Positions 25,404 through 37,558 of a stretch of DNA of 64,000 bases are shown one piece after another; the first letter of the stretch is position 1, and the number at the start of each line of letters is the position of its first letter. Source of the stretch: Brevundimonas sp. (GTDB taxonomy: Bacteria; Pseudomonadota; Alphaproteobacteria; Caulobacterales; Caulobacteraceae); NCBI RefSeq assembly GCF_003248455.1, contig NZ_QFNM01000002.1, positions 1 to 64,000 of the forward strand, written 5' to 3'. The notes under the pieces are model-generated. The model was not told where the DNA came from, ran no database searches, and was given only the letters and a program-made list of their open reading frames with translations. A program made the position numbers and the translations under genes.

Positions 25404-26291
25404 TCAACCTCGCATCAGACGACGGCACAGGTCGTCCAACTGCTCCAGCGTGCCATAACGGATGGTCAGTTCGCCCTTTCCGTCACGGTCCGTCAGCTGG
25501 ACGTTCAGCCCCAGGGCGTCGGCCAGGTCCTGTTGCAGGGCTGCGACATCCGCAGAGCCGCCGCCGGACCTGGCGCCCCCCGACCGCGCCTTCGACGGTT
25601 TCGGCCCTTCGACCGCGCGCCGCGCCAGGGCTTCGGTCTCGCGAACGCTCAGGCCGTCGACAAAGGCGATATCGGCCAACCGGCCGGGATCGGGCGTGTT
25701 GATCAAGGCCCGCGCGTGGCCGGCCGACAGCTTGCCTTCACGCACATAGAACAGCACCCGTTCAGGCAGTTGCAGCAGACGCAGGGTGTTGGCCACATGG
25801 CTGCGGCTTTTGCCGACGACGCTGGCGACCGCGTCCTGGGTGCGCCCGAAACGCTCCATCAGGACACGGTAGGCCTCGGCCTCTTCCAGCGGATTCAGGT
25901 CGGCGCGCTGGACGTTCTCGACGATGGCGACCTCGAACACCTCGACGTCGTCCATTTCATGGACCACGACCGGCACTTCGGTCAGGCGAGCGGCCTGGGA
26001 CGCGCGCCAGCGGCGCTCGCCGGCTATGATCTGCCAGACGCCGGGCTCGCCGGGCTGGGTCCGCACCAGGATCGGCTGAAGCACCCCCTTGTCGCGGATC
26101 GAGGCCGTCAGTTCTTCTAGGTCCTCCTGGCGGAACACCTTGCGCGGTTGGTCCGGGTTGGGCTTGACACTCTCGATCGGCACGCGCCGCACGCCGGCTG
26201 ACACGGGCGCGTCCGTCGCGACGGGAGCCTCCGCATTCTCGCCCATAAGCGCCGACAGACCGCGGCCCAAACCTCTTTGTCGTTCAGCCAA
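25404..26291 (-). CDS. parB: Chromosome partitioning protein ParB
   Basis: 295 residues. N-terminal LGRGLSALMGE (ParA-interacting peptide), then IESVKPNPDQPRKVFRQEDLEELTASI, the CTP-binding box GERRWRASQAA, ENVQRADLNPLEEAEAY, the helix-turn-helix FGRTQDAVASVVGKSRSHVANTLRLL and a C-terminal dimerisation domain. It binds parS, clamps and spreads on DNA using CTP. The start is taken as TTG at 26291 because MAERQRGLGRGL aligns with ParB N-termini; no ATG does. parA ends 29 bases upstream. Four parS sites lie 0.7-5 kb upstream. Confidence 0.95.
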   Translation of the reverse strand: MAERQRGLGRGLSALMGENAEAPVATDAPVSAGVRRVPIESVKPNPDQPRKVFRQEDLEELTASIRDKGVLQPILVRTQPGEPGVWQIIAGERRWRASQAARLTEVPVVVHEMDDVEVFEVAIVENVQRADLNPLEEAEAYRVLMERFGRTQDAVASVVGKSRSHVANTLRLLQLPERVLFYVREGKLSAGHARALINTPDPGRLADIAFVDGLSVRETEALARRAVEGPKPSKARSGGARSGGGSADVAALQQDLADALGLNVQLTDRDGKGELTIRYGTLEQLDDLCRRLMRG

Positions 26292-26320
26292 GATACTGCT
26301 TCCGTTTCTTTTCTTAGGAA

Positions 26321-27151
26321 TCAAGCGGCCAGCGCGAGGCGTCGCCGCTCGCGCTTGACCACCTCGCGCGCCAGCCGCAGATAGGCTTGGCTGCCGGCGC
26401 ATTTCAGGTCGTAGATCAGGGCCGGCTTGCCGAAGGACGGCGCCTCGGCGACGCGCACGTTGCGCGGAATGACGCTGTCATAGACCTTGTCGCCGAAATG
26501 GGCGCGGACATCGTTGGCGACCTGGCCCGATAGGGCGCTGCGCCGGTCGAACATGGTCAGGACCAGGCCCTGGATTTCAAGCGTGGGGTTCAGGCTGTGC
26601 TTGACCATGTCGATGGTCCGCATCAGTTGGCTCAGGCCCTCCAAGGCGAAGAATTCGCACTGCAACGGCACCAGCACCGCATCCGCCGCCGCCATGGCGT
26701 TCAGCGTCAACAGGTTCAGCGACGGCGGGCAGTCGATCAGCACATAGTCATACGCGGTAGGCCCGTCGTCATGCGCGCGCAAGGCGTCGCGCAGACGGTA
26801 GGAGCGGCGGTCCGCCTGACTCAATTCGATCTCCACCCCCGACATATCGGCGTCCGCCGGCACGATCCAGAGGCCGGGCACCGTCGTCTGCACCGCCGCG
26901 TCGTCGATTGAGCGGTGATCGACGACGACGTCGTAGATGGTGACGCGACGTGTTTCACGTGGAACACCGAGGCCGGTAGAGGCGTTGCCTTGCGGATCCA
27001 TGTCGACGATCAGCACGCGCTCCCCAATGGCGGCAAGAGCGGTGCCCAGGTTTATCGCCGTCGTCGTCTTGCCCACCCCGCCCTTCTGGTTGGAGACGGC
27101 CAGGACCCGGGCGGGTTGTTTTTCACGAGCGGATGCGGGCACGTCGAACAC
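26321..27151 (-). CDS. parA: Chromosome partitioning ATPase ParA
   Basis: 276-residue ParA/MinD-type ATPase. Deviant Walker A SNQKGGVGKTTTAINL (signature and catalytic lysines), switch region VDMDPQGNASTGLG, Walker B YVLIDCPPSLNLL and the C-terminal DNA-binding region RVAEAPSFGKPALIYD. It segregates ParB-parS complexes to the new pole. Its N-terminus overlaps the 3' end of rsmG by 29 bases. One parS site lies inside the gene. Start ATG (MFDVPASAREKQPARVLA) accepted though the first ~14 residues are non-conserved. Confidence 0.96.
   Translation of the reverse strand: MFDVPASAREKQPARVLAVSNQKGGVGKTTTAINLGTALAAIGERVLIVDMDPQGNASTGLGVPRETRRVTIYDVVVDHRSIDDAAVQTTVPGLWIVPADADMSGVEIELSQADRRSYRLRDALRAHDDGPTAYDYVLIDCPPSLNLLTLNAMAAADAVLVPLQCEFFALEGLSQLMRTIDMVKHSLNPTLEIQGLVLTMFDRRSALSGQVANDVRAHFGDKVYDSVIPRNVRVAEAPSFGKPALIYDLKCAGSQAYLRLAREVVKRERRRLALAA
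26951..26966. other. parS site 1 (within parA)
   Basis: TGTTTCACGTGGAACA matches the bacterial parS consensus TGTTTCACGTGAAACA with one change, and keeps the CACGTG centre. Confidence 0.92.
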
Positions 27152-27754
27152 TCCGAATTGTCACGATTCGGCCACGCGGGTCGCTCTGCGACGGGGCCAG
27201 TTCCGCTTCGAAATGCCAGGATTTCCGTGCGGCGATCAACTCGGATTCGGCCTTCTCGCCCTTGAGGAAAAGACCTTGTGCACCCCTTTCGAAGTAGGGC
27301 TGTGCATAACCCAGCAACTTATCCATCGGCGCCACAGCCCGCGCGGTGACGATATCGCATCTCACCTGCTGCTCTTCCGCCCGACCATTGATGACGGTGG
27401 CGGGCAGACCTAGCGCGTCGACCGTTTCCCGCAGGAACCGACACCGCTTTCCCAGACTGTCGATCAGCCATATGTGGCTGCCGGGACGACCTTTCAAAAG
27501 GATCGCCAGGATCACCCCGGGAAATCCCGCCCCCGCCCCCAGGTCCGCCCAGGTGGATGCCTTCGGCGCATGACATAGCAGTTGGGCGCTGTCCCAGGCA
27601 TGGCGATTCCAATAGTCCGGCAGGCTGTCGGGTCCGACCAGGTTCATCACCGCGTTCGCATCGCCCAATCGCAGGCGAAACGATTCGAGATCGGCCATCT
27701 GAATATCGGTCGCGTTCGTGCGTGCCTGAAAGATCGACCGTTCGGCCGCCAGCA

Positions 27755-27755
<1 letters not shown>
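27123..27755 (-). CDS. rsmG: 16S rRNA m7G527 methyltransferase RsmG (GidB)
   Basis: 210 residues. SAM-binding motif ADLGAGAGFPGVILAI, LIDSLGKRCRFLRET and the conserved NGRAEEQ / DIVTARAVAPMDKLLGYA blocks identify RsmG, which methylates G527 of 16S rRNA. Its ATG and the mnmG stop overlap by one base (TGATG) and its 3' end overlaps parA by 29 bases, forming the usual mnmG-rsmG-parA-parB chain. Confidence 0.95.
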
Positions 27756-29635
<1,880 letters not shown>

Positions 29636-29712
29636 CCGCGCCACATAATGCAAAAGGGCGTCGGTCGCCAGTCTCGCGCCGTCTTCCCACCACCGGACAA
29701 GGTAAGGCGGAT

Positions 29713-29728
29713 TGTTTCACGTGAAACG
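29713..29728. other. parS site 3 (mnmG/mnmE junction)
   Basis: TGTTTCACGTGAAACG, 15 of 16 consensus positions; located in the 110-base gap between mnmE and mnmG. Confidence 0.93.
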
Positions 29729-29745
29729 CCGGTATGGCGGCGGAA

Positions 29746-31053
29746 CTATTTTCCTATGCAGAAAGAGGCGAACACCTGGCCCAGTATGTCCTCCACGCCG
29801 ATGGCGCCGGTCACGCGGGCCAGGCTATCGGCGGCGCGCCTCAAATCATCCCCTGCCATTTCGGGCGCGACCGCCAAGGCCGAACGGCCCGCTTCGACCG
29901 CAGCCAGGGCTTCCATCAACCGCAGCCGATGCCGTTCGCGGGTCACGGCCGGAAAGTCGGTCCCCGACAGGTCACGGGCCAATCGGGCGGCGATCCAATC
30001 GTGAAGCGCCTGCAGCCCCTCGCCGTTGGTCGTACTGACGCGAACGGCTTCGAGCCCAGGCTCCACTTCGTCCACACCCAGATCCGCCTTGTTGGCGACG
30101 ATCAGATCGCCAGGCCGGACATAGGCGCCGGCTGCGCCCTCCGGATCGCCTGGGGCGCGCACCCATAGACGCAGGTCGGCCTGTTCGGCCCGCGTCCGGG
30201 CCCGCCGGACGCCTTCGGCCTCGACCGGATCGTCGCTCTCGCGCAGGCCGGCGGTGTCGGAAAGGGTCACGGCATAGCCCCCAATCACCAGTTCGGCGTC
30301 CAAGACATCGCGCGTCGTTCCGGCGATGGGGGTCACGATGGCGGCTTCCCGCGCGATCAGGGCGTTGAACAGCGACGACTTGCCGGCGTTGGTCTCGCCG
30401 ATCAGAACGATGCGATACCCGTCGCGAACCCGCTCGCCGCGCCGCGCCGTCGCGACCGCCCGGCGCAAATCCTCGGCCAGCCGATCCAGCACCGGCCCCG
30501 CCGTTCGCGCCAGATTGTCGGGCACCTCTTCGTCGGGAAAGTCGATTTCCGCCTCGACCAACGCCAGGGCGGTCAGCAGATCGCGACGGAAACCCGCATA
30601 GGTCTCGCTTAGCCGCCCGTCCAATTGGCCCAGCGCCTGCTTCGCCTGGGCGGCCGTTTCGGCGTCGATCAGGTCGGCGACCGCTTCCGCCTGGGCCAGG
30701 TCCATCCGGCCGTTCTGAAAGGCGCGGCGGGTGAACTCTCCCGGTTCCGCCGGTCGGAGGCCGAGCGCGATCAGGGCCTGGCTCGCCGCTTCCACCACAG
30801 CCCGGCCGCCGTGAAGATGCAACTCGGCGGCGTCTTCCCCTGTATAGGAGTGAGGCGCGACGAAACGCAGGACCAGAGCCTGGTCGATATGGCCGCCATC
30901 GTGGCTCAGATTCCGCACCGACGCCAGGCGCGGCGGCAGGCGGGGCGCGCCAAGCGCCGTCAAAGTCGGTTCGACCTCCGGCCCGGACAGCCGAATTACG
31001 GCGATGGCTCCACGCCCCGGAGGCGTGGCGAGGGCGAAGATGGTCTCGTTCAT
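29746..31053 (-). CDS. mnmE: tRNA modification GTPase MnmE (TrmE)
   Basis: About 435 residues. N-terminal folate-binding domain MNETIFALATPPGRGAIAVIRLSG; GTPase domain with G1 GETNAGKSSLFNAL, G2 GTTRDV, G3 DTAGLRE and G4 NKAD; the C-terminal motif ends FCIGK with the conserved CxGK. Partner of MnmG. The ATG at 31053 aligns with the family; an ATG 4 codons upstream (MTVD) is the alternative and lies next to AGCAGG. Confidence 0.95.
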   Translation of the reverse strand: MNETIFALATPPGRGAIAVIRLSGPEVEPTLTALGAPRLPPRLASVRNLSHDGGHIDQALVLRFVAPHSYTGEDAAELHLHGGRAVVEAASQALIALGLRPAEPGEFTRRAFQNGRMDLAQAEAVADLIDAETAAQAKQALGQLDGRLSETYAGFRRDLLTALALVEAEIDFPDEEVPDNLARTAGPVLDRLAEDLRRAVATARRGERVRDGYRIVLIGETNAGKSSLFNALIAREAAIVTPIAGTTRDVLDAELVIGGYAVTLSDTAGLRESDDPVEAEGVRRARTRAEQADLRLWVRAPGDPEGAAGAYVRPGDLIVANKADLGVDEVEPGLEAVRVSTTNGEGLQALHDWIAARLARDLSGTDFPAVTRERHRLRLMEALAAVEAGRSALAVAPEMAGDDLRRAADSLARVTGAIGVEDILGQVFASFCIGK

Positions 31054-31127
31054 GTCAACAGTCATCCTGCTTCATGAAGCCGAGGAGGCGATGGCGGCGT
31101 ATCGGCATCGCGGCCGGAGGCGCGGCC

Positions 31128-31352
31128 TCACTTGACCGCCGCTTCCATCAATCGACGGAACTGATCCTGGGCCTGAAGGCCGAAGCTTGCCCAGGTCTTC
31201 ATCAATTCCTCGGGCTGCATGGCGGCGACATTGGCCTGCATCCGCTGCTGCATCTCCGCGACCAAGGCCTCGTTCAATGGGGCCACGTCGGGCAGACCCA
31301 GGAAGGCCCGCGCCTCAGCCGGGGTGCAATCCACCTCGACATTGATCTTCAT
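31128..31352 (-). CDS. DUF6489 family protein (74 aa)
   Basis: Small soluble protein with a short beta start (MKINVEVDCTPAEARAFLGLPDV) followed by amphipathic helices (EALVAEMQQRMQANVAAMQPEELMKTW). It matches the DUF6489 family, which is restricted to alphaproteobacteria and of unknown role. It sits between mnmE and rho on the same strand with a parS site just upstream. Confidence 0.75.
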   Translation of the reverse strand: MKINVEVDCTPAEARAFLGLPDVAPLNEALVAEMQQRMQANVAAMQPEELMKTWASFGLQAQDQFRRLMEAAVK

Positions 31353-31364
31353 CGGTCTTGGCTC

Positions 31365-31380
31365 CGTTTCACGTGAAACA
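31365..31380. other. parS site 4 (between DUF6489 gene and rho)
   Basis: CGTTTCACGTGAAACA, 15 of 16 consensus positions. The four sites are 1233, 1529 and 1652 bases apart. Confidence 0.93.
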
Positions 31381-31404
31381 GAACGCCTGACGGTCGAATC
31401 CGCC

Positions 31405-32832
31405 TCAAGTGTTCATAGACTGGAAGAACTCGGCGTTGTTCTTGGATTGACGCAGCTTGTCGAGCAGGAACTCGATCGCGTCCTGCGGCCCCATCGGATT
31501 CAGGATACGGCGCAGGACATAGGTCTTGGCCAGCTGATCCTTGGGCGTGATCAGATCTTCCTTGCGGGTGCCGGACTTCAGCACGTCAATGGCGGGGAAG
31601 ATGCGCTTGTCGGCGACCTTGCGGTCCAGCACGATCTCGGAGTTGCCGGTGCCCTTGAACTCTTCGAAGATCACTTCGTCCATGCGGCTGCCGGTGTCGA
31701 TCAAGGCCGTGGCGATGATGGTCAGCGATCCGCCCTGCTCCACATTGCGCGCCGCGCCGAAGAAGCGTTTCGGCCGCTGCAGGGCGTTGGCGTCGACGCC
31801 GCCGGTCAACACCTTGCCCGACGACGGGACGGTGGCGTTATAAGCGCGGCCCAGGCGGGTGATGGAGTCCAGCAGGATCACCACGTCCTTCTTGTGCTCG
31901 ACCAGGCGCTTGGCCTTTTCGATCACCATTTCGGCGACGGCGACGTGGCGGGTGGCGGGCTCGTCGAAGGTGGAGGCCACGACCTCGCCCTTCACCGTGC
32001 GCTGCATGTCGGTGACTTCTTCAGGACGTTCGTCGATCAAGAGGACGATCAGGAAAACTTCCGGGTGGTTCTTCTCGATCGACTTGGCGATGTTCTGCAG
32101 CATCACCGTCTTGCCGACGCGGGGCGGCGCCACGATCAGGCATCGCTGACCCTTGCCCAACGGGGCGACGATGTCGATGACCCGCCCGGACCGGTCCTTC
32201 AGCGTCGGGTCCTGGATTTCCATGTGCAGCCGCTCTTCGGGGTACAGCGGCGTCAGGTTGTCGAACAGGACCTTGGTCTTGACCAGTTCCGGGTCTTCCA
32301 GATTGATCGTGTCGACTTTCAACAGGGCGAAGTAACGCTCGCCCTCGCGCGGGCCGCGCACGGCCCCGTGCACCGTATCGCCCGATCGCAGCCCGAAGCG
32401 TCGAATCTGCGACGGCGAGACATAGATATCGTCCGGCCCCGGAAGATAATTGGCGTCCGGGCTGCGCAGGAAGCCGAAACCGTCGGGCAGGATCTCCAGC
32501 ACCCCGTCGGCGATGATCTCCACCTCCTCGTCGGCCAGGGCCTTGAGGATGGCGAACAGCAGGTCCTGCTTGCGCAGGTTCGAGGCGTTCTCGACTTCCA
32601 GCTGTTCGGCGAAGGCGACCAGGTCGGCCGGCGTCTTCTCGTTCAGTTCGGCCAGCGTGATACGGCCGTTGGCGACGACCGGCTCGCCATCGTCGTCCTC
32701 GTCGGCCGTGGTGTCCACGCCGGAATCGGCGCTGGCCGCCTCGCCCGGCGAATGGACGGCGCCGTGATGTTCAGCGGGTTCGAGGGATTCAGCCTCGGGG
32801 GAATCGGGATCGGTGTCGCGGACGTCGGTCAT
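31405..32832 (-). CDS. rho: Transcription termination factor Rho
   Basis: About 475 residues. An acidic N-terminal insert (residues 1-50, [16 protein letters not shown]) precedes the Rho N-terminal helix bundle, the cold-shock RNA-binding domain [18 protein letters not shown] and the RecA-like motor with Walker [26 protein letters not shown], Walker [12 protein letters not shown] and the Q/R loops. The acidic extension is seen in other alphaproteobacterial Rho proteins. The upstream 200 bases (to hemJ) contain no other gene and likely the promoter/leader, with a TTGACG at about 33015-33020 on the minus strand. Confidence 0.97.
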   Translation of the reverse strand: MTDVRDTDPDSPEAESLEPAEHHGAVHSPGEAASADSGVDTTADEDDDGEPVVANGRITLAELNEKTPADLVAFAEQLEVENASNLRKQDLLFAILKALADEEVEIIADGVLEILPDGFGFLRSPDANYLPGPDDIYVSPSQIRRFGLRSGDTVHGAVRGPREGERYFALLKVDTINLEDPELVKTKVLFDNLTPLYPEERLHMEIQDPTLKDRSGRVIDIVAPLGKGQRCLIVAPPRVGKTVMLQNIAKSIEKNHPEVFLIVLLIDERPEEVTDMQRTVKGEVVASTFDEPATRHVAVAEMVIEKAKRLVEHKKDVVILLDSITRLGRAYNATVPSSGKVLTGGVDANALQRPKRFFGAARNVEQGGSLTIIATALIDTGSRMDEVIFEEFKGTGNSEIVLDRKVADKRIFPAIDVLKSGTRKEDLITPKDQLAKTYVLRRILNPMGPQDAIEFLLDKLRQSKNNAEFFQSMNT

Positions 32833-33035
32833 GATGCAGGCTCGTGGGCGCGCGCAGACGGTCTCTGCGGCGTCGGGTCTTCGAGATGTCTGGCCTTTCG
32901 GCCGGAGGAGGATGCGACGGGCTCCTGCGGGTCGAACCGCCAGGCGTCGCGAAGAAGAGAGGGCCGCCGGCGCAAGGGTCGAGCGGTTCGCCGCCAGCGG
33001 AACCACAGGCCGCGCCCGACGTCAAGCGCAGCCGC

Positions 33036-33503
33036 CTAGCCGAAGCGCCATTCGGTCGTCACAGACAAGACCATGACGATGGCCAGCAGGAACGGAATCT
33101 CGTTCGTCATGCGCCAGAACCGGCCGGAATATTTCGATGTTCCCGCCGCGATCTTCTTCCTCTGGGCGGCCAGGAAGCCGTGCCAGCCGCTGAGCAGGAG
33201 GACTCCGACCAGTTTGACGATCATCCACGGCTCGGCCAGAAAGGCCGCGCCCCGGGCGGAGACGTCGATGTGGATCAGCCATAGTCCGAAGCCCCAGGCC
33301 AGGATCATGGCCGGATTGACGATGATGCGCAGCAGCCGCGTCTGCCACAGACGCAGCAGCCGCTGCATCTCGCCGCGCAGAGGCTCGGGCTTGGCGTTCT
33401 GTTCGACGTCGTAGGCGTAGAGGCGGGGCAGAAACAGCAGGCCCGCCATCCAGGCGATCACCGCCAGAATGTGCAGGCCGCGCGCCAGGTCATAGAGGGT
33501 CAT
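33036..33503 (-). CDS. hemJ: Protoporphyrinogen IX oxidase HemJ
   Basis: 155-residue integral membrane protein with four hydrophobic segments. The family residues are visible: His11 in LARGLHILAVIAWMAGLLFLPRLY, FGLWLIHIDV, the lysine in WMIVKLVGVLLLSGWHGF and the C-terminal NEIPFLLAIVMVLSVT. HemJ oxidises protoporphyrinogen in bacteria lacking HemY/HemG. Clustered with hemH and hemE: the hemH start overlaps its stop region, so three late haem genes are co-expressed. Confidence 0.93.
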   Translation of the reverse strand: MTLYDLARGLHILAVIAWMAGLLFLPRLYAYDVEQNAKPEPLRGEMQRLLRLWQTRLLRIIVNPAMILAWGFGLWLIHIDVSARGAAFLAEPWMIVKLVGVLLLSGWHGFLAAQRKKIAAGTSKYSGRFWRMTNEIPFLLAIVMVLSVTTEWRFG

Positions 33504-34569
33504 GCCGCGTGTCTCCCGTTACGATGCGGACAGGCCTTCCAGTCCGCCTTGCAGCCCTGGCCATGGGGCGCGACGCCGGTCCGGCCCAGGGCGCCGACCG
33601 CCGCCTCGGCCAGGGCGTCGATGAACAGCGGTTCGATCCCGACGGCGGAAGCCCTCAAATAGGGGACCACGCCTTTGTCCCGGGCCAGCTCCGCATATTC
33701 GATATCCAGTTCGACCAGGGTTTCGACATGCTCGGAGACGAAGGCGACGGGGGTCACGACCACTCCGACGCCGTCCTCGGCCGCGCTCTGAATCGCCTCG
33801 GGAGTCGAAGGACCCAGCCATTTCATCGGGCCGACCCGGCTTTGATAGCAGATGGCGTGGTCGATGGGTCCGCGACGGGCCTCGATTTCCGCGACCACGG
33901 CGGCGACCGTGGTCTCGACCTGTTCCTGATAGGGATCGCCCTTTCCCGTCACGAGCTTTTCGGGGATGCCGTGGGCGGAGAACAGCACCCGCACGGGCGC
34001 CTCGCCGGCCTCATCCAGTTTTTCCCCGATCGCCTGGGCCTGGGCCGCGATCCAGCCGGCGGCCCGGGGATAGCAGCAGACGGCCCGACTGACGCCCGAT
34101 CCGGCGTAGGTCTCGTTCCAGATCTTCAGAGAGGATTGAGTCGTCGTCGTCGAATACTGCGGATAGAGCGGCAGCAGGATGACCTCGTCCGGCCCGAACA
34201 CGGCGACGTCGGCGGCCGTCTCCTCGGTCAGCGGGTTCCAGTAACGCATGGCGATAAAGACCCGGATCTCGTCGCCCGCCAGCCGCGCGGCCAGCGCGGT
34301 CTCCAGCGCCCGGGCCTGGGCCTGCGTTTCCCCCAGCAGGGGCGATCCTCCGCCCATCAGCCGGTAGTTAGCCTGGGCGGCGGCCTCGCGCCGACTGGAG
34401 ATCAGCCGGGCCAGAGGGGTGCGCGCCAGGCCAGGCAGGCCGATGATGGCCGGATCGTTGAACAGGTTGAACAGGAAGGGTTTGACCGCGGCCTGGTCGT
34501 CCGGTCCGCCGAGATTGAACAGGACGACGGCGATGCGCCTGCCCCTCAGTCCTGTTCCGTGGTGCTCGG

Positions 34570-34573
<4 letters not shown>
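33500..34573 (-). CDS. hemH: Ferrochelatase
   Basis: 357 residues; inserts Fe2+ into protoporphyrin IX. AVVLFNLGGPDD start region, LPLYPQYSTTTTQSS and the catalytic His in LFSAHGIPEKLV, YQSRVGPMKWL and PVAFVSEHVETLVELDIEYAE are present. The C-terminus GCKADWKACPHR shows C-x6-C, as in [2Fe-2S] ferrochelatases described for Caulobacter and Mycobacterium, with the last CxC position occupied by His; a possible fourth Cys pair is RAVCCYPRAAG. Overlaps hemE (ATGA) and precedes hemJ. Confidence 0.95.
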
Positions 34574-35628
<1,055 letters not shown>

Positions 35629-35823
35629 GCCGGACGATTAAGGTCACAGCCCCCCGCTCTCAATCCCTAATCAAGATAAGAATTAAAAGATTCGAAGTGG
35701 CAGGTAGGGCGGTGGAACGACGGGGAAGATTCCGGCCGCAGCGGCGGAACAAAACCGGATATCCCCGGTCCGGCCATCGTTAACGGGGATCGTCGCACGG
35801 GGTTTCCCGGCCGTGGACAATCC

Positions 35824-35838
35824 CTAACGAAACCTTAA
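35824..35838. promoter_or_regulatory. CtrA box A in the origin
   Basis: CTAA-N7-TTAA; consensus TTAA-N7-TTAA with one mismatch. Confidence 0.6.
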
Positions 35839-35887
35839 CGCCAAAGGCTTTCCGGGACCTTGCGCCTGTGAATGCGGTTAAGCGCCG

Positions 35888-35902
35888 TTAACCCTTCGTT
35901 AG
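35888..35902. promoter_or_regulatory. CtrA box B in the origin
   Basis: TTAA-N7-TTAG, one mismatch to consensus; its first TTAA also pairs with TTAA at 35878 with a 6-base gap. A DnaA-like box starts 2 bases downstream. Confidence 0.6.
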
Positions 35903-36074
35903 GATTTCCACAGGCGATGCGAAACCGTTTTTCCGCCGTGGGATGATCCTGGAGCGGACCGGCGACGCGATCCACCCTCATCCCCGCTCGCGGCCGGGAC
36001 GCGGACCGGCTAAGGAAAACGGCGCCCCGGCGGTCCCCCGCCGTCCCCCAGGTTTCAACAGGGAGCCCGACCGC

Positions 36075-36959
36075 ATGAGCCCTGCCCGATCGACCGGCGC
36101 TCGGCCGCCCAATCCCGGCCGCCTCGCCACCTATTTCCACGTCCACCTGGTGTCGGACTCCACCGGCGAGACGCTGAACGCCATGGCCAAGGCCGTGACC
36201 GCCCGTTTCGACGGCGTCATCCCCATCGAACACATCTACGCCCTGGTCCGTTCGGAAAAGCAGATGGAGCGGGTTCTGCAGGAAGTGGCTTCGGCTCCCG
36301 GCGTGGTCCTCCACACCTTGGTCGACCGCGATTTGCGGGAGCAGCTGGAAGAGGGCTGTCGTCGTCTGGACATGCCCCAGATCGGGGCGCTGGACCCGCT
36401 GGTGGGGGCCATGTCGCGCTATCTGGGCGCGGCTCTGTCGACCCGCGTCGGCGCCCAGCACGCCCTGGACCACGATTATTTCAACCGGATCGCGGCCTTG
36501 GACTTCGCCATGGCCTATGACGACGGCCAGGGGACCCTGGATCAGCTGGAGGGCGCCGATGTCGTGCTCTGCGGCGTCAGCCGGACCTCCAAGACCCCGA
36601 CCTGCATCTATCTGGCGCACCGGGGCATCCGCGCCGCCAACGTCCCCCTGGTGCCGGGCCAGGAAGACGGGGAACGGCTGACCAAGCTGAAGAACCCGCT
36701 GGTGATCGGCTTGACGGTCTCGCCGGACCGGCTGGTTCAGATCCGGCGCAACCGGATCGACAATCTGAACGCCAATCCCTCGTCGGCCTATACCGATCAG
36801 GAGGCGGTTCGCGAGGAGACCATCAAGGCCCGGCGCGCCTTCGAGCGTCGGGGCTGGCCCACCATCGACGTCAGCCGCCGCTCGGTCGAGGAGACGGCCG
36901 CCGCCATCACCAATCTGCTCAGCGAGCACCGCAACCAGAAGATCGGGACCACCTGGTGA
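36075..36959 (+). CDS. ppsR: Pyruvate, phosphate dikinase regulatory protein (DUF299)
   Basis: 294-residue DUF299 bifunctional kinase/phosphorylase that controls PPDK or PEP synthase by threonine phosphorylation. The nucleotide-binding loop GVSRTSKTPTCIYLA and the conserved HLVSDSTGETL start and GLTVSPDRLVQIRRNR are present. The start ATG at 36075 (MSPARSTGARPP) is chosen because it is close to the family start; the frame is open upstream into the origin. It corresponds to the first gene to the right of Cori in Caulobacter. Confidence 0.93.
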   Translation: MSPARSTGARPPNPGRLATYFHVHLVSDSTGETLNAMAKAVTARFDGVIPIEHIYALVRSEKQMERVLQEVASAPGVVLHTLVDRDLREQLEEGCRRLDMPQIGALDPLVGAMSRYLGAALSTRVGAQHALDHDYFNRIAALDFAMAYDDGQGTLDQLEGADVVLCGVSRTSKTPTCIYLAHRGIRAANVPLVPGQEDGERLTKLKNPLVIGLTVSPDRLVQIRRNRIDNLNANPSSAYTDQEAVREETIKARRAFERRGWPTIDVSRRSVEETAAAITNLLSEHRNQKIGTTW

Positions 36960-37558
36960 ACGACAGCGCGATCAAGCTGATCCTGGCGTCCAAGAGCGCC
37001 GCGCGCCGAGCCATGCTGGAAAACGCCGGCGTGCCGTTCACGGTGCGCGTCGCCGGGGTGGACGAGGATGCGATCAAGGCCGTCTCCGGCGATCTGCACC
37101 CCGCCGCCCTGGCCGTTCGCCTGGCCGAGGCCAAGGCCCTGGCCTTATCGCGCGACGACGCCGGCGCCTGGGTGCTGGGATCGGATCAGACCCTGGCGTT
37201 CGACGAGGGCCTCGTGTCCAAGGCCCGATCGCTTCAGGAGGCGCGCCAGCGTCTGCAGGCCATGCGCGGTCGGACGCACCAACTTCATTCGGGCGCGGCC
37301 CTGGCCGCCAAGGGCCGAATCGTCTGGTCGGGCGTCGACACGGCGCAGATGCGGATGCGCGATTTTTCCGACGCCTTTCTGGACGCCTATCTGGCGGCCG
37401 AGGGTGAGGCGCTGTTGTCCTGCGTGGGTTCCTATCGGCTGGAAGGCCTGGGATCGCAGCTGTTCGAGGCGGTGGAGGGCGACTATTTCACCGTCCTGGG
37501 CCTGCCCCTGTGGCCTGTCCTGGCCGAACTGCGCCGCGTCGGGGTCCTGCCGTCATGA
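36956..37558 (+). CDS. maf: Maf-family nucleotide pyrophosphatase
   Basis: 200 residues with LILASKSAARRAMLENAG, VLGSDQTLAFDEGLVSKA and the conserved SYRLEGLGSQLFEAVEGDYFTVLGLPL. Maf proteins hydrolyse dTTP/UTP or modified NTPs, some linked to cell-division control. GTG start overlapping the ppsR stop (GTGA), and its stop overlaps the aroE ATG. The second motif resembles the YceF-like rather than the YhdE branch. Confidence 0.88.
   Translation: MNDSAIKLILASKSAARRAMLENAGVPFTVRVAGVDEDAIKAVSGDLHPAALAVRLAEAKALALSRDDAGAWVLGSDQTLAFDEGLVSKARSLQEARQRLQAMRGRTHQLHSGAALAAKGRIVWSGVDTAQMRMRDFSDAFLDAYLAAEGEALLSCVGSYRLEGLGSQLFEAVEGDYFTVLGLPLWPVLAELRRVGVLPS

Larger units (their letters stand above)
35629..36074. 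other. Chromosomal replication origin region (Cori-like)
   Basis: Non-coding 446 bp between hemE (minus) and ppsR (plus). Seen: an AT-rich patch with TAA/TTAA repeats (35661-35693), two CtrA-type pairs at 35824-35838 and 35888-35902, a TTAA pair with 6-base spacing (35878-35891), a DnaA-box-like TTGTCCACG (minus, 35812-35820) and ATTTCCACA (35904-35912), CGATCCACC near 35968, and GANTC at 35689-35693 and 35728-35732. Gene orientation changes from a long minus run to plus here, and parS/parAB are 4-9 kb away. Known: Caulobacter Cori lies at hemE with CtrA, DnaA and CcrM sites. Origin identity is inferred. Confidence 0.85.

Noticed and set aside
31219..33039. 606-codon frame antisense to rho
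   Set aside because: Shadow of rho; no domain or ribosome site.
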